Positions 12,330-23,264 of a stretch of DNA of 51,685 nucleotides are shown in pieces. The position numbers and the translations under genes are program-made. Below the pieces are notes generated by a model. That model made no database searches. It had not been told where the DNA came from and was given only the letters and a program-made list of their open reading frames with translations. The stretch comes from Pezizomycotina sp. ARF18 (taxonomy: Eukaryota; Ascomycota): the NCBI GenBank assembly GCA_002224055.1, contig AZLU01000161.1, forward strand, positions 1-51,685. Direction: 5' to 3'. The stretch's first letter is position 1, and every line of letters starts with the position of its first letter.

Positions 12330-13303
12330 CATCGAAATATTCTCCACTTGGATCCACGCCATTCCATCGACAGAAGATGGCTCAAATTGCTACGACTGGC
12401 AGCAAAACAATTCAGCTCTATCGCTACTCCGCGACTGTTCGGCGTTTTCCTGTGCCGAATATCTTAGCGGATGTCAAGTGGACACATGGCTTGCTGACTT
12501 ACGACAAGCCGCGCTTCTCCAACATCTCCACACTCTAAAAGTAAATCTCATTTCATTTGTCGGCCAACCGTCCATCCAGGAAATGTTTCATGAGGAGTTT
12601 CGCCTGCAAGTCCATCCAGGCTATCTTCGCCCATCATGGGGTATTTACGACGCGCTCGTACCGTATGGCTCCTTATCTCCTAGACGCTATATCGACGACG
12701 CATATTCGGATCGAACAGAGTCTTCCCGCTCCTGAAGAGTACTTTTTTCGGGCATTGGTCAAGATGTTCGGGGCGATTGCAATGGGCCAAACCGCCGTGA
12801 TTACCTTCCAACTTTGGTCCTCAAGCTTGGCAAATTTAAAACCTTGCAGGATCACGACAAAGATGGCGCTCTTATGATGAGCTGCATATACATCTTGGGC
12901 CATTTTCTATGCAGTTACCAACCCTCAAAGTGGAGAGCTAAGACTGGAGTTTGGTTCTCAGATACTGACAATGAAATGGGACCCTTCCACGGGCCCCCTC
13001 CATCAAGGAGGCAAATCCCGCGAACTTACCACGCCTAAGACTTGGACAGCAAGCTATCGCTCATACTGGGATTTTATGGGCACTACCACCTGGCTGGTTG
13101 TCTTCCATGAGTTCACTAGAGATTAGCGAAGCGAGTATATCGTATCTTGCCTTACGCTGGCCGCTGGCAGGGTGTAATCGGCAATTACGAGAATTAACAT
13201 TGCGGAATGTCGTCTTGTACACTGGTTTTAATCGGGAGATCAGGCAATGGACGAAGTTACTAGAGTCAACTTGCGTACCGGGATTCGAATGTCTGATGGT
13301 GTG
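12330..13303 (+). pseudogene. F-box/leucine-rich-type protein, degraded
   Basis: The second half of an F-box is readable from about 12380: RWLKLLRLAAKQFSSIATP followed by RLFGVF. This is the pattern of fungal F-box proteins in which the domain ends in 'fs.iATP.LF'. Coding-like segments continue in shifting frames: ISFVGQPSIQEMFHEEF around 12548, SLPAPEEYFFRALVKMFG around 12720, and finally LRELTLRNVVL with QWTKLLEST around 13185-13275. The last is typical of the repeat region that follows the F-box in these proteins. The start codon is not clear. At least four frame changes and stops break it. It belongs to a different F-box family from the four zinc-module copies upstream, as no CxxC pair is seen. 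Confidence 0.5.
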
Positions 13304-14068
13304 AACGGATGAGCCATGCTAGGGTGGTTTATTCTGGGCTTGCGGCTACTTGAGGAGCCTAACCGATCTTCGCATGGAGGGGTTAATATTAGCTAATGTA
13401 TAACATTTCCCACTTGCTGACCTGGAATATAAGGATAGTGAATAGGACGAATTTCGGGCTATAGAGAATGAGATTCGGGGAGGCGGAATAGGCTATTGGC
13501 GAGTTGTCCACCGATGAAAGATATTCCATTTCCAGTAAGGTATTGATTAGAGTACGCGACAGCTGCAATTGTAGTCTATCCGTTTATACCAGAGGGAATA
13601 TTCGGTTAGTAGATTATTAATGGACTATATATAGAAGCGGTATTGTCTGTCTGCGAGTGCTTATCTTGTTATAGTAGGTCGTATAGCTTCGATACTGTCT
13701 GCGGAGTTCCCTGGTAAATATTTATAAAGCAAAAGAATGAGTGAACACGAACTATAACTTGCGGAATCAAAACAAGGCTGAGAACAGGCACGCTAAGGCA
13801 CTTCGAGACGACGTGTTCGGAACGCGCTCTTATCTCCCCCTTTTAAATTTCTATCAAATGAATGAGTGTTCAGAAAGACGATTCAGCACACCAAGTATTC
13901 AGAATGGCAGAAGCTGAGCTGAGAAAGGTCCAGCAATAGGCATCGGGAGCGTTTTGAAAGATGAGCCCAAACGCTCAGAGGATAGGCTAGAGGGGTTTAG
14001 GAGGTTTGTGTAACGCTTCTCCATGTAAATTGCGTGGTGAGCTTAAGTTAACATTAATTCATTGCAGC

Positions 14069-14831
14069 ATGCTCGAGACTGGGCAATTCTCGATATAACT
14101 ATCGTGGTCGGCGCTGAAAGGCAGGCAATCAAGGTGCACAGAATATCTTGGCTAGCCATTCAGGATATTTCAAAGGTCTTTCTACGGAAGTGGCGGATTT
14201 GCGGAGACAGAAAGCGGCAAGCTGAATCTCCCGGACCAAGTTTTCAATCTTTTTCGAAGAGTCATGGAGTATATTTACACCGGAGAGTACTATCTGGCGG
14301 AAAGGAGGGCGAGCTTGACGACCACGCTAGGATGTTTTGTCTCGGTGCTTACTTTGACGTCGAAGGTCTCCGTCAGCAGGCGATGGACCGTATCGCCTAC
14401 TGGACACATTTTGTCTTTAAAGGCAGAAAGCCGGAGGAGGCCTGCGAGCAAATCATTGAGGTCTAGATCCGACCGGTCGGACTCTGGGAAAGCGGATAGA
14501 GGATCAGTGGTGCTTCTCCCGATTGCAATGCGCATGCAGCGTCTCCTGAGTAACAAACGTCAAGAGTTTGAAGCCCTCTTTCAAAACCATCCAGAGCTGG
14601 GATTCGAACTCTTAATGGCTTATCACGAAGCGTTGAAAATTTCTATCTCGGATTCGTAGTTTGAAGATTAAGAATAAGTTCGCCGTGGCGTACTGCAAAA
14701 GATGCGAAGCTTTGACGGAGAGTTTCCTAGGATGTGAATTGTGTCAGGAGCCGTTTCGCTCCGATGAAGATGGAGACCTCCTCTCACGAAATGCGGTCGT
14801 CTTGGTGGTGAGCGTAGGGGAAGGGGTTTGA
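14069..14831 (+). pseudogene. BTB/POZ protein with C-terminal zinc-like module, copy 1
   Basis: BTB/POZ proteins often dimerise and link substrates to CUL3 ubiquitin ligases. ATG 14069 gives MLETGQFS. One lost base later the frame reads DITIVVGAERQ, followed by LASHSGYFKG, LNLPDQVFNLFRRVMEYI and then ARMFCLGAYFDVEGLRQQAM. The C-terminal half has VVLLPIAMRMQ and HPELGFELLMAYHEALK. It ends with AYCKRCEALTE and GCELCQ before the TGA at 14829-14831. The first four joins are each equivalent to loss of one base. The two later ones are +1 or -2. Full length would be about 250 residues, like the copy at 32653. A TTG-initiated frame from 14062 is not the true start. Confidence 0.7.
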
Positions 14832-16400
14832 TTAAGTGCAGGAAATGTGAATCTGAGAGAGCAATTCTTTCGCCATCCTCGTGTGACCCTATCGGAAATG
14901 GAATATGATTAAGGCTACTGTTGAGGGCATCAGGTTTCGGCTAGTGTTGCGGTGTTATAGGGGTACATAAACACGTTAATCTCATCGTCGACCCATTGCT
15001 ACTTCCTTCCAACTCCTTAAGGGGTGCTAACTTCAACCTCTAAGACCCAGTTATTGCCGTGATGGCCGACAAGTATGGGAGAGAAAATTCCCTTTTTGTT
15101 CCTTATTATTTATTTTCCCTTTTTTTACAATATTGTGCCCATGCAAGTGTATTGATGGTGAAGAAAAGGAGCTGTTCGGGAAAAGACCACGGGATATCAT
15201 CCAAGGAATTCACTCAATGCAAGGCGAATTTGTCCTATAGATCAGCTTGTGAGTTGATGAATACGAGGAAGCCGGGCGAAAGCTAAGTACATCAATAGAC
15301 AAATACAACTAGTGTCGTAGTGTGATGCAGTCGCTATGAAAAGCAACTACCACTATCATGGATGAAAAATGGAATTAATCTGCTGAACTAAGAACTAGCT
15401 AGGTGGGAGAAGGTCCCCTTTATATGCACGACCGTCGTTTTGGGTATGGGCACTCTGCACGACGACACTAGTAGAGCTGGGAGGGTATAAACGTGACCTG
15501 TGGATCCAGGGCAAGCTTGGATCCAGTTAGAGGACCTCCGGTGTAGGACTTGAAAATTTCAGTCTGAGAAATCAAATCAAGACGCGACGCGAATTTTATG
15601 CTTCATTAGAAACTACGGAACAATACAAGTCGTAATCGATAGCCGCGCCATGATTCTTTCCAAAGCCCTTAAGAATATCGGTCGGCAAGTAACACTGATT
15701 ATCTACTCCCGCTTCATCCAAAGTACTTGATACCGATTACCCGAGAGGATTATACGTTTGTACTCCAACAGGACAATATCTGACTTTGGTAACGTTTTCA
15801 TGATAATGCATATTATTAATAGATATATTCGTCTTACCATGAAAGTAATTGTAATTTCATCTCTAACTCTTTACATTTAACACTTACATTAACCAGATAT
15901 TCCTAGGCGACACACGCTCCGCTCCGATCAAGCAAATGTCTCGGTACTCGTGCATTAAGTGATTTTCATTTTACCGACATTCGCTATGCTCACGACCATT
16001 GAGCGGTGGCATTGACATAATCGAACAGTCCAATGTCGCCTAATATAGAGCGTTATTGCTTATACAAATGAGCTCTTACGCTCCTGGAATTGATTAAGTC
16101 GGCGAAAACAACGCCGACTCGAAGAAAGTACGGAATATGCAATGAATGGGGTCGACTGATCGCCCATTCATCTCCGCCAATTCTGTAGCCAGAATCTTTC
16201 TTGGATTGATATGATCAAGAGGGGCTCTCTAGGAGGGCTTGCAGGTATTAAAATGTCCAGAAACCCATGCTAAGAACGACTGCTCAGCACCTCAGACGCT
16301 ATCTCTTTCTTCTCTACCCAGCTTCATTCTAAGCCTACTATCTTCGCTCTTTTGACATAGGTACGAACAATTCGCAGCGCCCAATACTACTAACGAATAA
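14832..16400. other. intergenic, no gene recognised
   Basis: No motif-bearing frame was found on either strand. The 75-codon frame at 15059-15286 has no support. A TATA-like ATATAAAGG reads on the minus strand near 15417, but I could not follow a convincing gene from it. Confidence 0.35.
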
Positions 16401-16408
16401 AAAGAACA

Positions 16409-16665
16409 ATGTCTCGCCAAATCATCGCGCTTACTCTCCTTCTGCCGGTAATGCTCTCGCCTCTAGCCGCGACAGCTCCCCTTATGCCAGCATGGAGCGA
16501 AGAGGCAATTCGGGCGCTGGTATAAATGCGTTGAATCACGGTGTCGATAATAACAACTCGCAAGACGAATGCCAATCCTTCCAGGCTGCCAATAATCAAG
16601 CCCAACCGGCGTTGAACCATGGGCTGGGAAATAACCACAACCCCTTCCCGCTGGTTCGAACATAG
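16409..16665 (+). pseudogene. small secreted Asn-rich peptide, one frameshift
   Basis: ATG 16409 opens MSRQIIALTLLLPVMLSPLA, a clear signal peptide with a cleavage site expected near ATA. As written the frame ends at 16525 after 38 codons. One base earlier in phase, the downstream sequence reads SSPYASMERRGNSGAGIN from about 16470. It continues as NALNHGVDNNNS..ECQ..NNQAQPALNHGLGNNHNPF to a TAG at 16663-16665. The mature part would be about 60 residues, rich in Asn, with the motif ALNHG(V/L)xNN occurring twice. Similar NNNPFHQ text follows to about 16780 beyond the stop. Such short repetitive secreted peptides are common in fungi. No function is assigned. The minus-strand frame 16390-16827 is antisense to this gene. 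Confidence 0.45.
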
Positions 16666-16669
16666 CGTA

Positions 16670-17690
16670 GCAAATACGCCGGAATGAACACAACAATATC
16701 CGAAGACATTGAATCGTGAACTGGGAAGATTGAGAACAACGTTTGACATAACAACAATCCCTTCCACCAGCGAAAAAAGCCTCCTCGAAAGCAATGGTCC
16801 GCGAATCGCGTTCCGTATGTCGAACACCCGCAGGGCAACTAGAGACCCAGTACAGCCAAAGAAGGCCGGTTAGCAGGTAACCGTCCTAGCAGGTTTCTGA
16901 GATCTTCCACAAGGCGCCGGAGGTGAAAGTTTCAGGTTCATTCCAAAGAATGAGGGAAGATGACCAAAATGACTGACGTGTTAGGCACGAAAATACAAGG
17001 AGTACGTAATGTAAATGTTGGAATACATGTATCCTTTGTTTTTTAGTTTATAGAAATTTCTGAAATTACGTAGTACTACTAGTAGAATAGCTGTAATCAC
17101 GAACCGCAACTACATGAAGACATGTCCGAGTTATGACTAATATATATTCGTTCTCGATTGTACCATCACAAGGACATGGCTCAGTTCCCTCCTCTTTTGC
17201 GCTATTGGTCAGCTACGGTTGCGGAATTCATCTCGCTTTGAGGCCTCCGGCGATGCTGATAAGATTTCTTGCACTTGTCTCAGTCTCTGATCAAGACGCG
17301 AGAAACCCAGTAGTTCGATCATGAAACCTTCAAACCACCTCCGAAGACCCTCCACCTGAACGAATTACATCCGCTACGCGACAAAGCCGACTATAGCTTA
17401 AGGCTCACGCGTCTCCAGTAAACAAATTAAACGATGAACCGGCCTGGGTAACATTCCCAAAGGTAGGCTCAGGTACAGTCAGTTGCTCGAGAGATACACT
17501 CCGCTGTCTGCTACAATCCTTTAGTTATTGACATAGTGACACGTTACGGTTAACCACCTATCTGTTCGAGAACATCTGGAGAATTCTGAACTCGGTGGCC
17601 CAATATTTAATCCGAAATCATTATGTTCAAAGGTCTGATTGAGCCGGATGTAACGAAGAGTTACAACATCTCAATTATGCAACAGGATGG
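16670..17690. other. intergenic, no gene recognised
   Basis: Apart from possible remains of the secreted peptide up to about 16780, I see no coding pattern, repeat or RNA gene. Confidence 0.35.
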
Positions 17691-18165
17691 TGGATGAGTA
17701 TGTCGCGAAATAAATCAAAAAATTATGGAACTAGGATTCGAGAGACTTTCAGGGAGTCGTGGTTCCGGCCGGACAGTGGCCGCATTTCAGTCGGCAGCGA
17801 GGAAGAGGGTGGAGAATATGACTCAAGTCTCTCATCGTCGCGAAATATGAGACATTACTATGAACTCTCTTCGATCCTATGCGCCGGGAATATACGTATT
17901 TCGTCGCCGCCAGTCTAAACCTACCGACTTTATGCGTGAAAATAGTAGAGGAAGACAATGTGCCGCTATAAGGACCAATGACACAAGCATACGTACTTCG
18001 AGTCGCCGCGAGTTTCCAGTTCATCCGATCTCGTCATGTGAATCTCGCAATATCGTTAGGAGATTGTATCAATGCGACGACTTCACTAACACCCCCCGAA
18101 CTAATCACGGACCCTGACGTTATCTCGCAAGCCACGTATGAAAGGTAGGATATAAGCTTTCAGAG
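17690..18165 (+). pseudogene. degraded open frame, unknown
   Basis: One plus-strand frame reads RREYTYFVAASLNLPTLCV around 17890, then after a stop YVLRVAASFQF and HVNLAISLGDCINATTSLT around 17985-18080, ending TDPDVISQATYER near 18140. The regular alternation and few stops look like coding sequence. I do not know the family. The overlapping frames in other phases (17694-17918, 17860-18117, 17749-18024 minus) lack this character. Confidence 0.25.
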
Positions 18166-18715
18166 CACGGGATCCAAATGAAACCCTTCAAGTCTCAAAA
18201 GTGAAATGTATCAAGATGCATCCTTGATTGAATTTAATATTGAACTCCATGCGGAAGAGTGCGGTCAGTATGGCATCCTAAATCGCCTAAAAAATGAATG
18301 CAAGTCTAGACCAATAATTGCCCGGTAATGATACTCGAACGATATCTTGAATTCCGAGCGTCTCCATAATCGGTGATGGACGGAAATGGGACAAGAAATG
18401 GGCAAAGATCCTCCCCGCGCGCTGGGATAAAGATACTACGCGAAGTGAACCAATTACCGATACAAAGCATAACCGGATCTGGAAATTGACGACCATTGGT
18501 CCCCGGACCTATGAGGAGCCTAGCTACCTGAGAGAGTCGGAAACCTCGACCTAAGCTCTATACTTGAAATTACATGCGACGCATCGCTTAGTTAGCGACG
18601 TAAGGTAACGTCGTCTCGGCGCGCCGGGTACAGAGATTCTCCAAATGGTCGTATCTTATTCATATTGATTTCTAGCGGACGTAAAATATCGTGAAGCTTG
18701 AGGGCAACAAATTGT

Positions 18716-18725
18716 CTATAAAATA
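18716..18725 (+). promoter_or_regulatory. TATA box of the secreted Cys-rich gene at 18905
   Basis: CTATAAAATA lies about 180 bases before ATG 18905. A leader rich in CATCA/CAGCATC and CTCTA runs follows it, which is typical of a fungal promoter and 5' untranslated region. Confidence 0.6.
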
Positions 18726-18904
18726 CAGCCCATAGTCGTCCTATCTCTCAACAGCATCAACAGCATCAGCATCGCAATCACTGCAATCTTCTACCTCTTC
18801 TTAATTCTATAAACAATCCTTCAAAAGCTCTAGCTACCTCTCTATCTCTCAAGCTCTACGAGACTTTCTACTACAAGATAACCAACCAAACCCAACAACT
18901 CAAA

Positions 18905-19362
18905 ATGCAGTTCAACGCCGCTACCTTCACCGCCATCCTCGCGCCACGCCATGGCCGCCCCTTCTCCCAGCGCGGTGCTATCGCCGACATCGTCACGAAG
19001 TCCTCGCTGGTGCAATGCCCACGTAATATATGCAACAAAGTCTGTAGCGTCGGCATGAGCGAACTCGCTGGTGAAGCATCCCCTCGCCGGCGCCTTGATC
19101 GGCCCCATCTGGTGCGCCGACATGGCGGCTTCCGTCAAGTGCGCTTCAACCCGCCGACGAATTCTGCGAGAACATCGGCAAAGGCTATCCTCAACCAGTC
19201 CGCCGCGGCCCCTCGGCTGGTCCCTCAACCAGTCCGCCGCGGCCCCGGCTGGTCCAGGCTCAGTGGACCGCGATCAAAGGCGACGCGAGACAATCGGCGA
19301 TCTATCGCCGAGAGGCTAAGAAGTGCAGAGCGGGCTGCGAGTTCCTTCACATTGGCTGCTAA
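18905..19362 (+). pseudogene. small secreted cysteine-rich protein, frameshifted
   Basis: CAAAATG at 18905 is a good fungal start context. The product begins MQFNAATFTAILA and, after a shift, AMAAPSPS: a signal peptide with an AMAA cleavage region. Cysteine-bearing segments follow in alternating frames: VQCPRNICNKVCSVG around 19012, LAGALIGPIWCADMAASVKC around 19085, PADEFCENIGKGYPQ around 19150, and KKCRAGCEFLHIGC before the TAA at 19360-19362. About ten cysteines in about 140 residues suggest a disulfide-rich secreted protein. I do not recognise a named family. Breaks include at least three frameshifts and a 34-base tandem duplication at 19191-19255. Confidence 0.55.
19191..19255 (+). repeat. 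34-base direct tandem duplication inside the secreted gene
   Basis: The unit starting tcaaccagtccgccgcggcc at 19191 recurs at 19225. The second copy is three bases shorter in its middle (CCCCTCGGC against CCCCGGC). Because 34 is not a multiple of three, the duplication itself shifts the frame. Confidence 0.85.
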
Positions 19363-19439
19363 ACCAAATGAATCGCTAGAACCGCGCGATACAATTCGGC
19401 GTCCGTTCGGGAATCGCATACCTTCATATGTAGATTAGT

Positions 19440-20340
19440 ATTCCCTAAATATTATAGCACGGACGGGCATAGCATAGAAAGAGCATACATACCTTTCATC
19501 GCACTAGCATTGTATGGCAATCTTGCTCTTGAGATGTTTCTTCCTTTATCTTCTAAAATGCATCAATATAGGCATACCTCTCGCTACGTCTTCTAGTTTC
19601 TAGTTATTGTGTTACATACTCCGTTCTTACCTTTCTTCCTTTCTTCCTTGTTTACTTAACTTAAACATATCCATCGAATTAGAAAACATATTCTCAAACG
19701 AACTAGATTTTACAATAATATGCCGTACCCTTTGCCTTACTGGTATGCTCTTTAAACTTATATCTTCAAACATAGCTCTGATAGTATCCACCTACCGAGT
19801 TCAAATTTAATTCTGCAATAGTGTAAAGCAGATATCCATTAAATCTCATTGATATAATATTGCTTTATTAATTATAATCAGGACCATTAAATAAAATGGC
19901 TATTTCTGCTTGTCTCATAGCCAGACCCTTTTTTCCCTGTGAACGCAGGGTGCAGCTGCCAGAGCTGCAACCTTCCATATCCTGCTATAACTCACGTAGT
20001 TTGGGATTTATTACTTACGCAAAAAACATTTGGAATATTCATACACAAAGCCTTCACTTTATTTTGCGATGCTTCCACTTACGCAAAGTTGACCAAAAGG
20101 CAATAGCTATACCTCTTTTTAAAAGACATCTACATTACTAGACTGGCAAGAACGATAGCCGAAAGCTATCTGTACTTGACAGGGACGAATAGGGAGGCAG
20201 GCATTAATAGGGAAGCAGCTGGAGGACTACACAGGTTTGTCATGATCCCGCGGCGATATTGCTTCAACGTATTGACTGACAAGTAGAAAGAACACTGGAA
20301 GCTAACTATGTCTTCCTGCTACATGCAGGATGATTGAACA
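19440..20340. other. A/T-rich intergenic, no gene recognised
   Basis: Open frames at 19607-19810 and 19896-20141 have composition like their surroundings and no motif. I treat the stretch as the 3' flank of the secreted gene and the 5' flank of the next BTB gene. Confidence 0.35.
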
Positions 20341-20349
20341 ACCCTGAGT

Positions 20350-21038
20350 ACGCCACGTAGAGGTTATCGTAGGAAAGAACGGAAAGAGAAAAGATTCCGC
20401 GCCCAAGACCATTCTCGCCTCCTGCTCTGGCTTTTTTCAAGACCGTCCTCTTCGGTACCCATGCGGATCACTTCAGGGAAAACCGCTGCAACAAAATTGA
20501 GCTCCCGGAGCCTCACCACTATTATTTCGGATTATTCCTGACTTCTTTTAACACTGGATCTATACGAAAATGAGCTCGACAAGTCCGCAATTACTACGCG
20601 CTCCCGCGTATTGTACTACGGAGCATACTTCGATGTCGAGGACCTTAGGCACGTTGCCATGGATAAGATGGCATACGAGCCCACAATGCGGCAAACACTT
20701 CTTGAAACCATGGACCGCTACGGCATCATCGAGGCGTTAGAAATATATTACTCAAACACGAGTAGCCGGACGAGGATTCCTTCTCCTAATGTCCTTATCA
20801 CGCTACATGGATAAATTCATCAACGGCGAGGACTGGCATGCGTCATGGAGCGGCACCCTAAGATAGCTGCTGAACTCATCATGGCGCATAACAAGAGCAA
20901 ACGATGCAAGCTCATCCAGAAAGTCGCTTCGGGGATAGGAGGGCTCTGACGTAATGTGACGAGTGTAAAAGTAACATGAAAATCGGCTGTTAATGCGTAG
21001 ACTGTGGCACGCTACAGGAGTTGGAGAATGAAGTTTGA
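20350..21038 (+). pseudogene. BTB/POZ protein with C-terminal zinc-like module, copy 2
   Basis: The BTB core is readable from about 20355: VEVIVGKNGKRKD, KTILASCSGFF, KTVLFGTHADHFRENR, NKIELPEPHHYYFGLFL. After a broken stretch GAYFDVEDLRHVAMDKMAY begins at about 20623. LSRYMDKFINGEDWH and MERHPKIAAELIMAHN lie at 20800-20900, as in the copies at 14069, 21972, 30740 and 32653. The end at 20950-21038 reads CDECKSNMKIGC, an in-frame TAA, then CVDCGTLQELENEV and TGA. The stop thus falls inside the four-cysteine module. The initiator is not clear. There are several frameshifts. Confidence 0.6.
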
Positions 21039-21260
21039 TTCCGCTCTGTCGAAGCTTGTGGGCTAACCAGTGGTTTCATCTTCGCATGTATGTGTGGCGC
21101 TATACGCAGAATTTTCTGGAGCTAAGGAGTTCAACTAGCTTATCTTCCGGTCTCTGAGCGAACGCGGTGTTCTATTCTACAATATTTGCCTAGTCATCTG
21201 GGGACGACCAGTGCAACGTTATATCTGGACCTTCTGCCCTTGTTCTCTACTCTACTAAGC

Positions 21261-21294
21261 AAAAGGACATTAGGATGGAAAAGGACATTAGGAT
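21261..21294 (+). repeat. 18-base tandem repeat, two units
   Basis: The unit aaaaggacattaggatgg at 21261 is followed directly by a second copy, aaaaggacattaggat. No gene is nearby. Confidence 0.85.
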
Positions 21295-21765
21295 AAATGT
21301 TAATAGCTCTATCTCAGCACTTGTATTGGCAACTTAGATTCCGGGGCGAGAGCTATTTGCTTGTAAGTGCTCGATATTAAGATTCGCTTGGATTGAAGTC
21401 AAATACACGTCGTACATTCGGATCACTATATCGTTGAGAAACTTGAACATAGAGACTCATGCTTTTATTCTCAAATTTCATTGAATTTGAACTAATGATG
21501 AATCGTCTTGAACGCATGTTATAATTTCTGAGTGTAAGCTATACCGGTATCCAATATATAAATAGTATCAGTATAGTTTTCCGAAGGTATGAAAGTGTGT
21601 CTTGAAGGCGATTATTTCATTGTACTGACTCGGAGGCTATAATGCATCTCCGTAACACATTTGGGAAGGTGAAATACTTTGGGGAACTCTTGGATGTTAA
21701 TTTTTAAGTACATTCTTCAATCCATGTATTACCTTTTTACCCTCTTCCCTGCTATCTCGCCCGAC

Positions 21766-21791
21766 AAAAAAAAAAAAAAAAAAAAAAAAAA
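21766..21791. repeat. poly(A) tract, 26 bases
   Basis: An uninterrupted A run between two BTB pseudogenes. It could be a mononucleotide repeat or the tail of a retroposed copy. I could not identify an intronless insert ending here. Confidence 0.9.
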
Positions 21792-21971
21792 GATCATTGG
21801 TCCTACATCCCTCGCTATTGCTAAAGGACACAGACAGTAGCTATGAAAGAAAGCTACCTCAACCTTGCTGAAATAAATATGGAAAATAATGAGGATGAAC
21901 GAGTAACATGGCAGCGCAAGTGAGTCGTCCCGCCACTACATATGATTTTAAACAATCCAAAACACACAAAT

Positions 21972-22879
21972 GAAAGTCACTAACCCATTACGTGTCGATA
22001 GAGTGCGACGAGTGTACTGACCTCACTATCGTCGTCGGCGACAAATCACACAATCAAGTCTTCAAGGCGCATAAGATCATTCTCGCCAGCTACTCCGGCT
22101 ATTTTAGAAGGCTGCTATTTGTAGCAGTAACGGAAACCAGTTCAAGGAGAACGAAAGCAGCGAACTCGAGCTTCGGAACAGAAGCCGGAGTACTTCAAGC
22201 TCTTTCTCGACTTCATCTACACTGGCTCCTACATAGCCTGGGACGACGTCGTCGACGAGGAACCGTTCGTGATCACCCACGCGTGCATGCTTCATTGCGT
22301 GTGTACTTTGACGTTCCGGAGCTACGGCAGTACGCTACGGACAAGTTAGTGTACGAAATTCATCGTTCTGCTGACTCGCTATATTCCTGAATGAAGGGGT
22401 ACGATACCGCGTCATAAATGCTCTAGACTTTGTCTACAAGAACACTAGTAAGGCCGATAGAGATACTTCATTCTGGTTCCTGCAGTTAGGTACCTCAAGA
22501 AGTTTATACACTGCGACGCCTGGAAAAACTTAACGGAACTCATCCGGATTCGGACTCGAGCTCGCCATGGCGTACCAAGAGGCGGTAAAGGTGCCCCAAT
22601 ACGCGGAAGGAAGAACCGCCGCTGTTTTACTGCAAGAGCTGTCAAGGCTTAACAAAAACCAAGTGTTACTGCCGGAAGTGCGGTAAGATACAGCCCTTGA
22701 CGGACGGTGTTCTTAATTCGAACTGTAGTAGATCCGCTTCCAATCATAGTTTCGTCTTTAAATGCGAATGCAGCGCCGTGCGCGAGAGGTTCCTGGGTAT
22801 GACTCCAGGCCGGCGCCTCTCGTTGACCCTCTTGGCTCGAACGGCTCGTGCCATGGCTTGCCTCGATATTGCTCAGTAA
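21972..22879 (+). pseudogene. BTB/POZ protein with C-terminal zinc-like module, copy 3
   Basis: From about 21992 the frame reads CTDLTIVVGDKSHNQVFKAH and IILASYSGYFRRLLF, a clear BTB core. KLFLDFIYTGSYIAWDD follows in a second frame (about 22195) and VYFDVPELRQYATDKLVYE in the first again (about 22302). FILVPAVRYLKKFIHCDAW and LELAMAYQEAVK follow around 22470-22590. The end has FYCKSCQGLTKTKCYCRKCG (about 22622), a complete CxxC..CxxC. A cysteine-bearing tail FVFKCECSAV runs to the TAG at 22877-22879. The ATG at 21972 is possible but lies in another frame. At least four frame changes. It is the clearest example of the BTB family's zinc-like end. Confidence 0.65.
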
Positions 22880-23134
22880 GATCCTCTTAAGTAGCTTCGT
22901 TTGACACTACTCGTAGAATTGCAGCTCATCCTTTGTCTTTACTCTACTAAATCTACATATTGAAACCTGTAACTTAACTTAGAGGCTATCAATCCCTAGA
23001 ACCACTTAACAGTGAATGGTTTTAAAAAAAAAAAAAAAGAGAGAGAAGAAAGAGGGCGAGCGTGCTGTTGAAATTAGATGCACGTCGTCACAGGAGGCGC
23101 TTTCTATTTTTTATTAATTTCCCACTGGCTGCTC

Positions 23135-23140
23135 TATAAA
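23135..23140 (+). promoter_or_regulatory. TATA box of multi-zinc gene copy A
   Basis: CTATAAA lies 130 bases before ATG 23265 and 194 bases before ATG 23329. A CA/TC-rich leader with AACCAACCAACC follows. The usual TATA-to-ATG distance in this window favours ATG 23329, which also has the better context (AACAATGTC). Confidence 0.5.
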
Positions 23141-23264
23141 CCAACCAACCTCTCACTACAAACGACATCGTCAAGCAAATCAGTCAACATATTCTATAAC
23201 TTCTTTTGACAAGGAAATCATCATTCAATCAAGAATAATAGCCGTCATCACTCCACGATAGTAC

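Noticed and set aside
16390-16827. 145-codon minus frame
   Set aside because: Antisense to the Asn-rich secreted peptide, which has a clear signal peptide on the plus strand.
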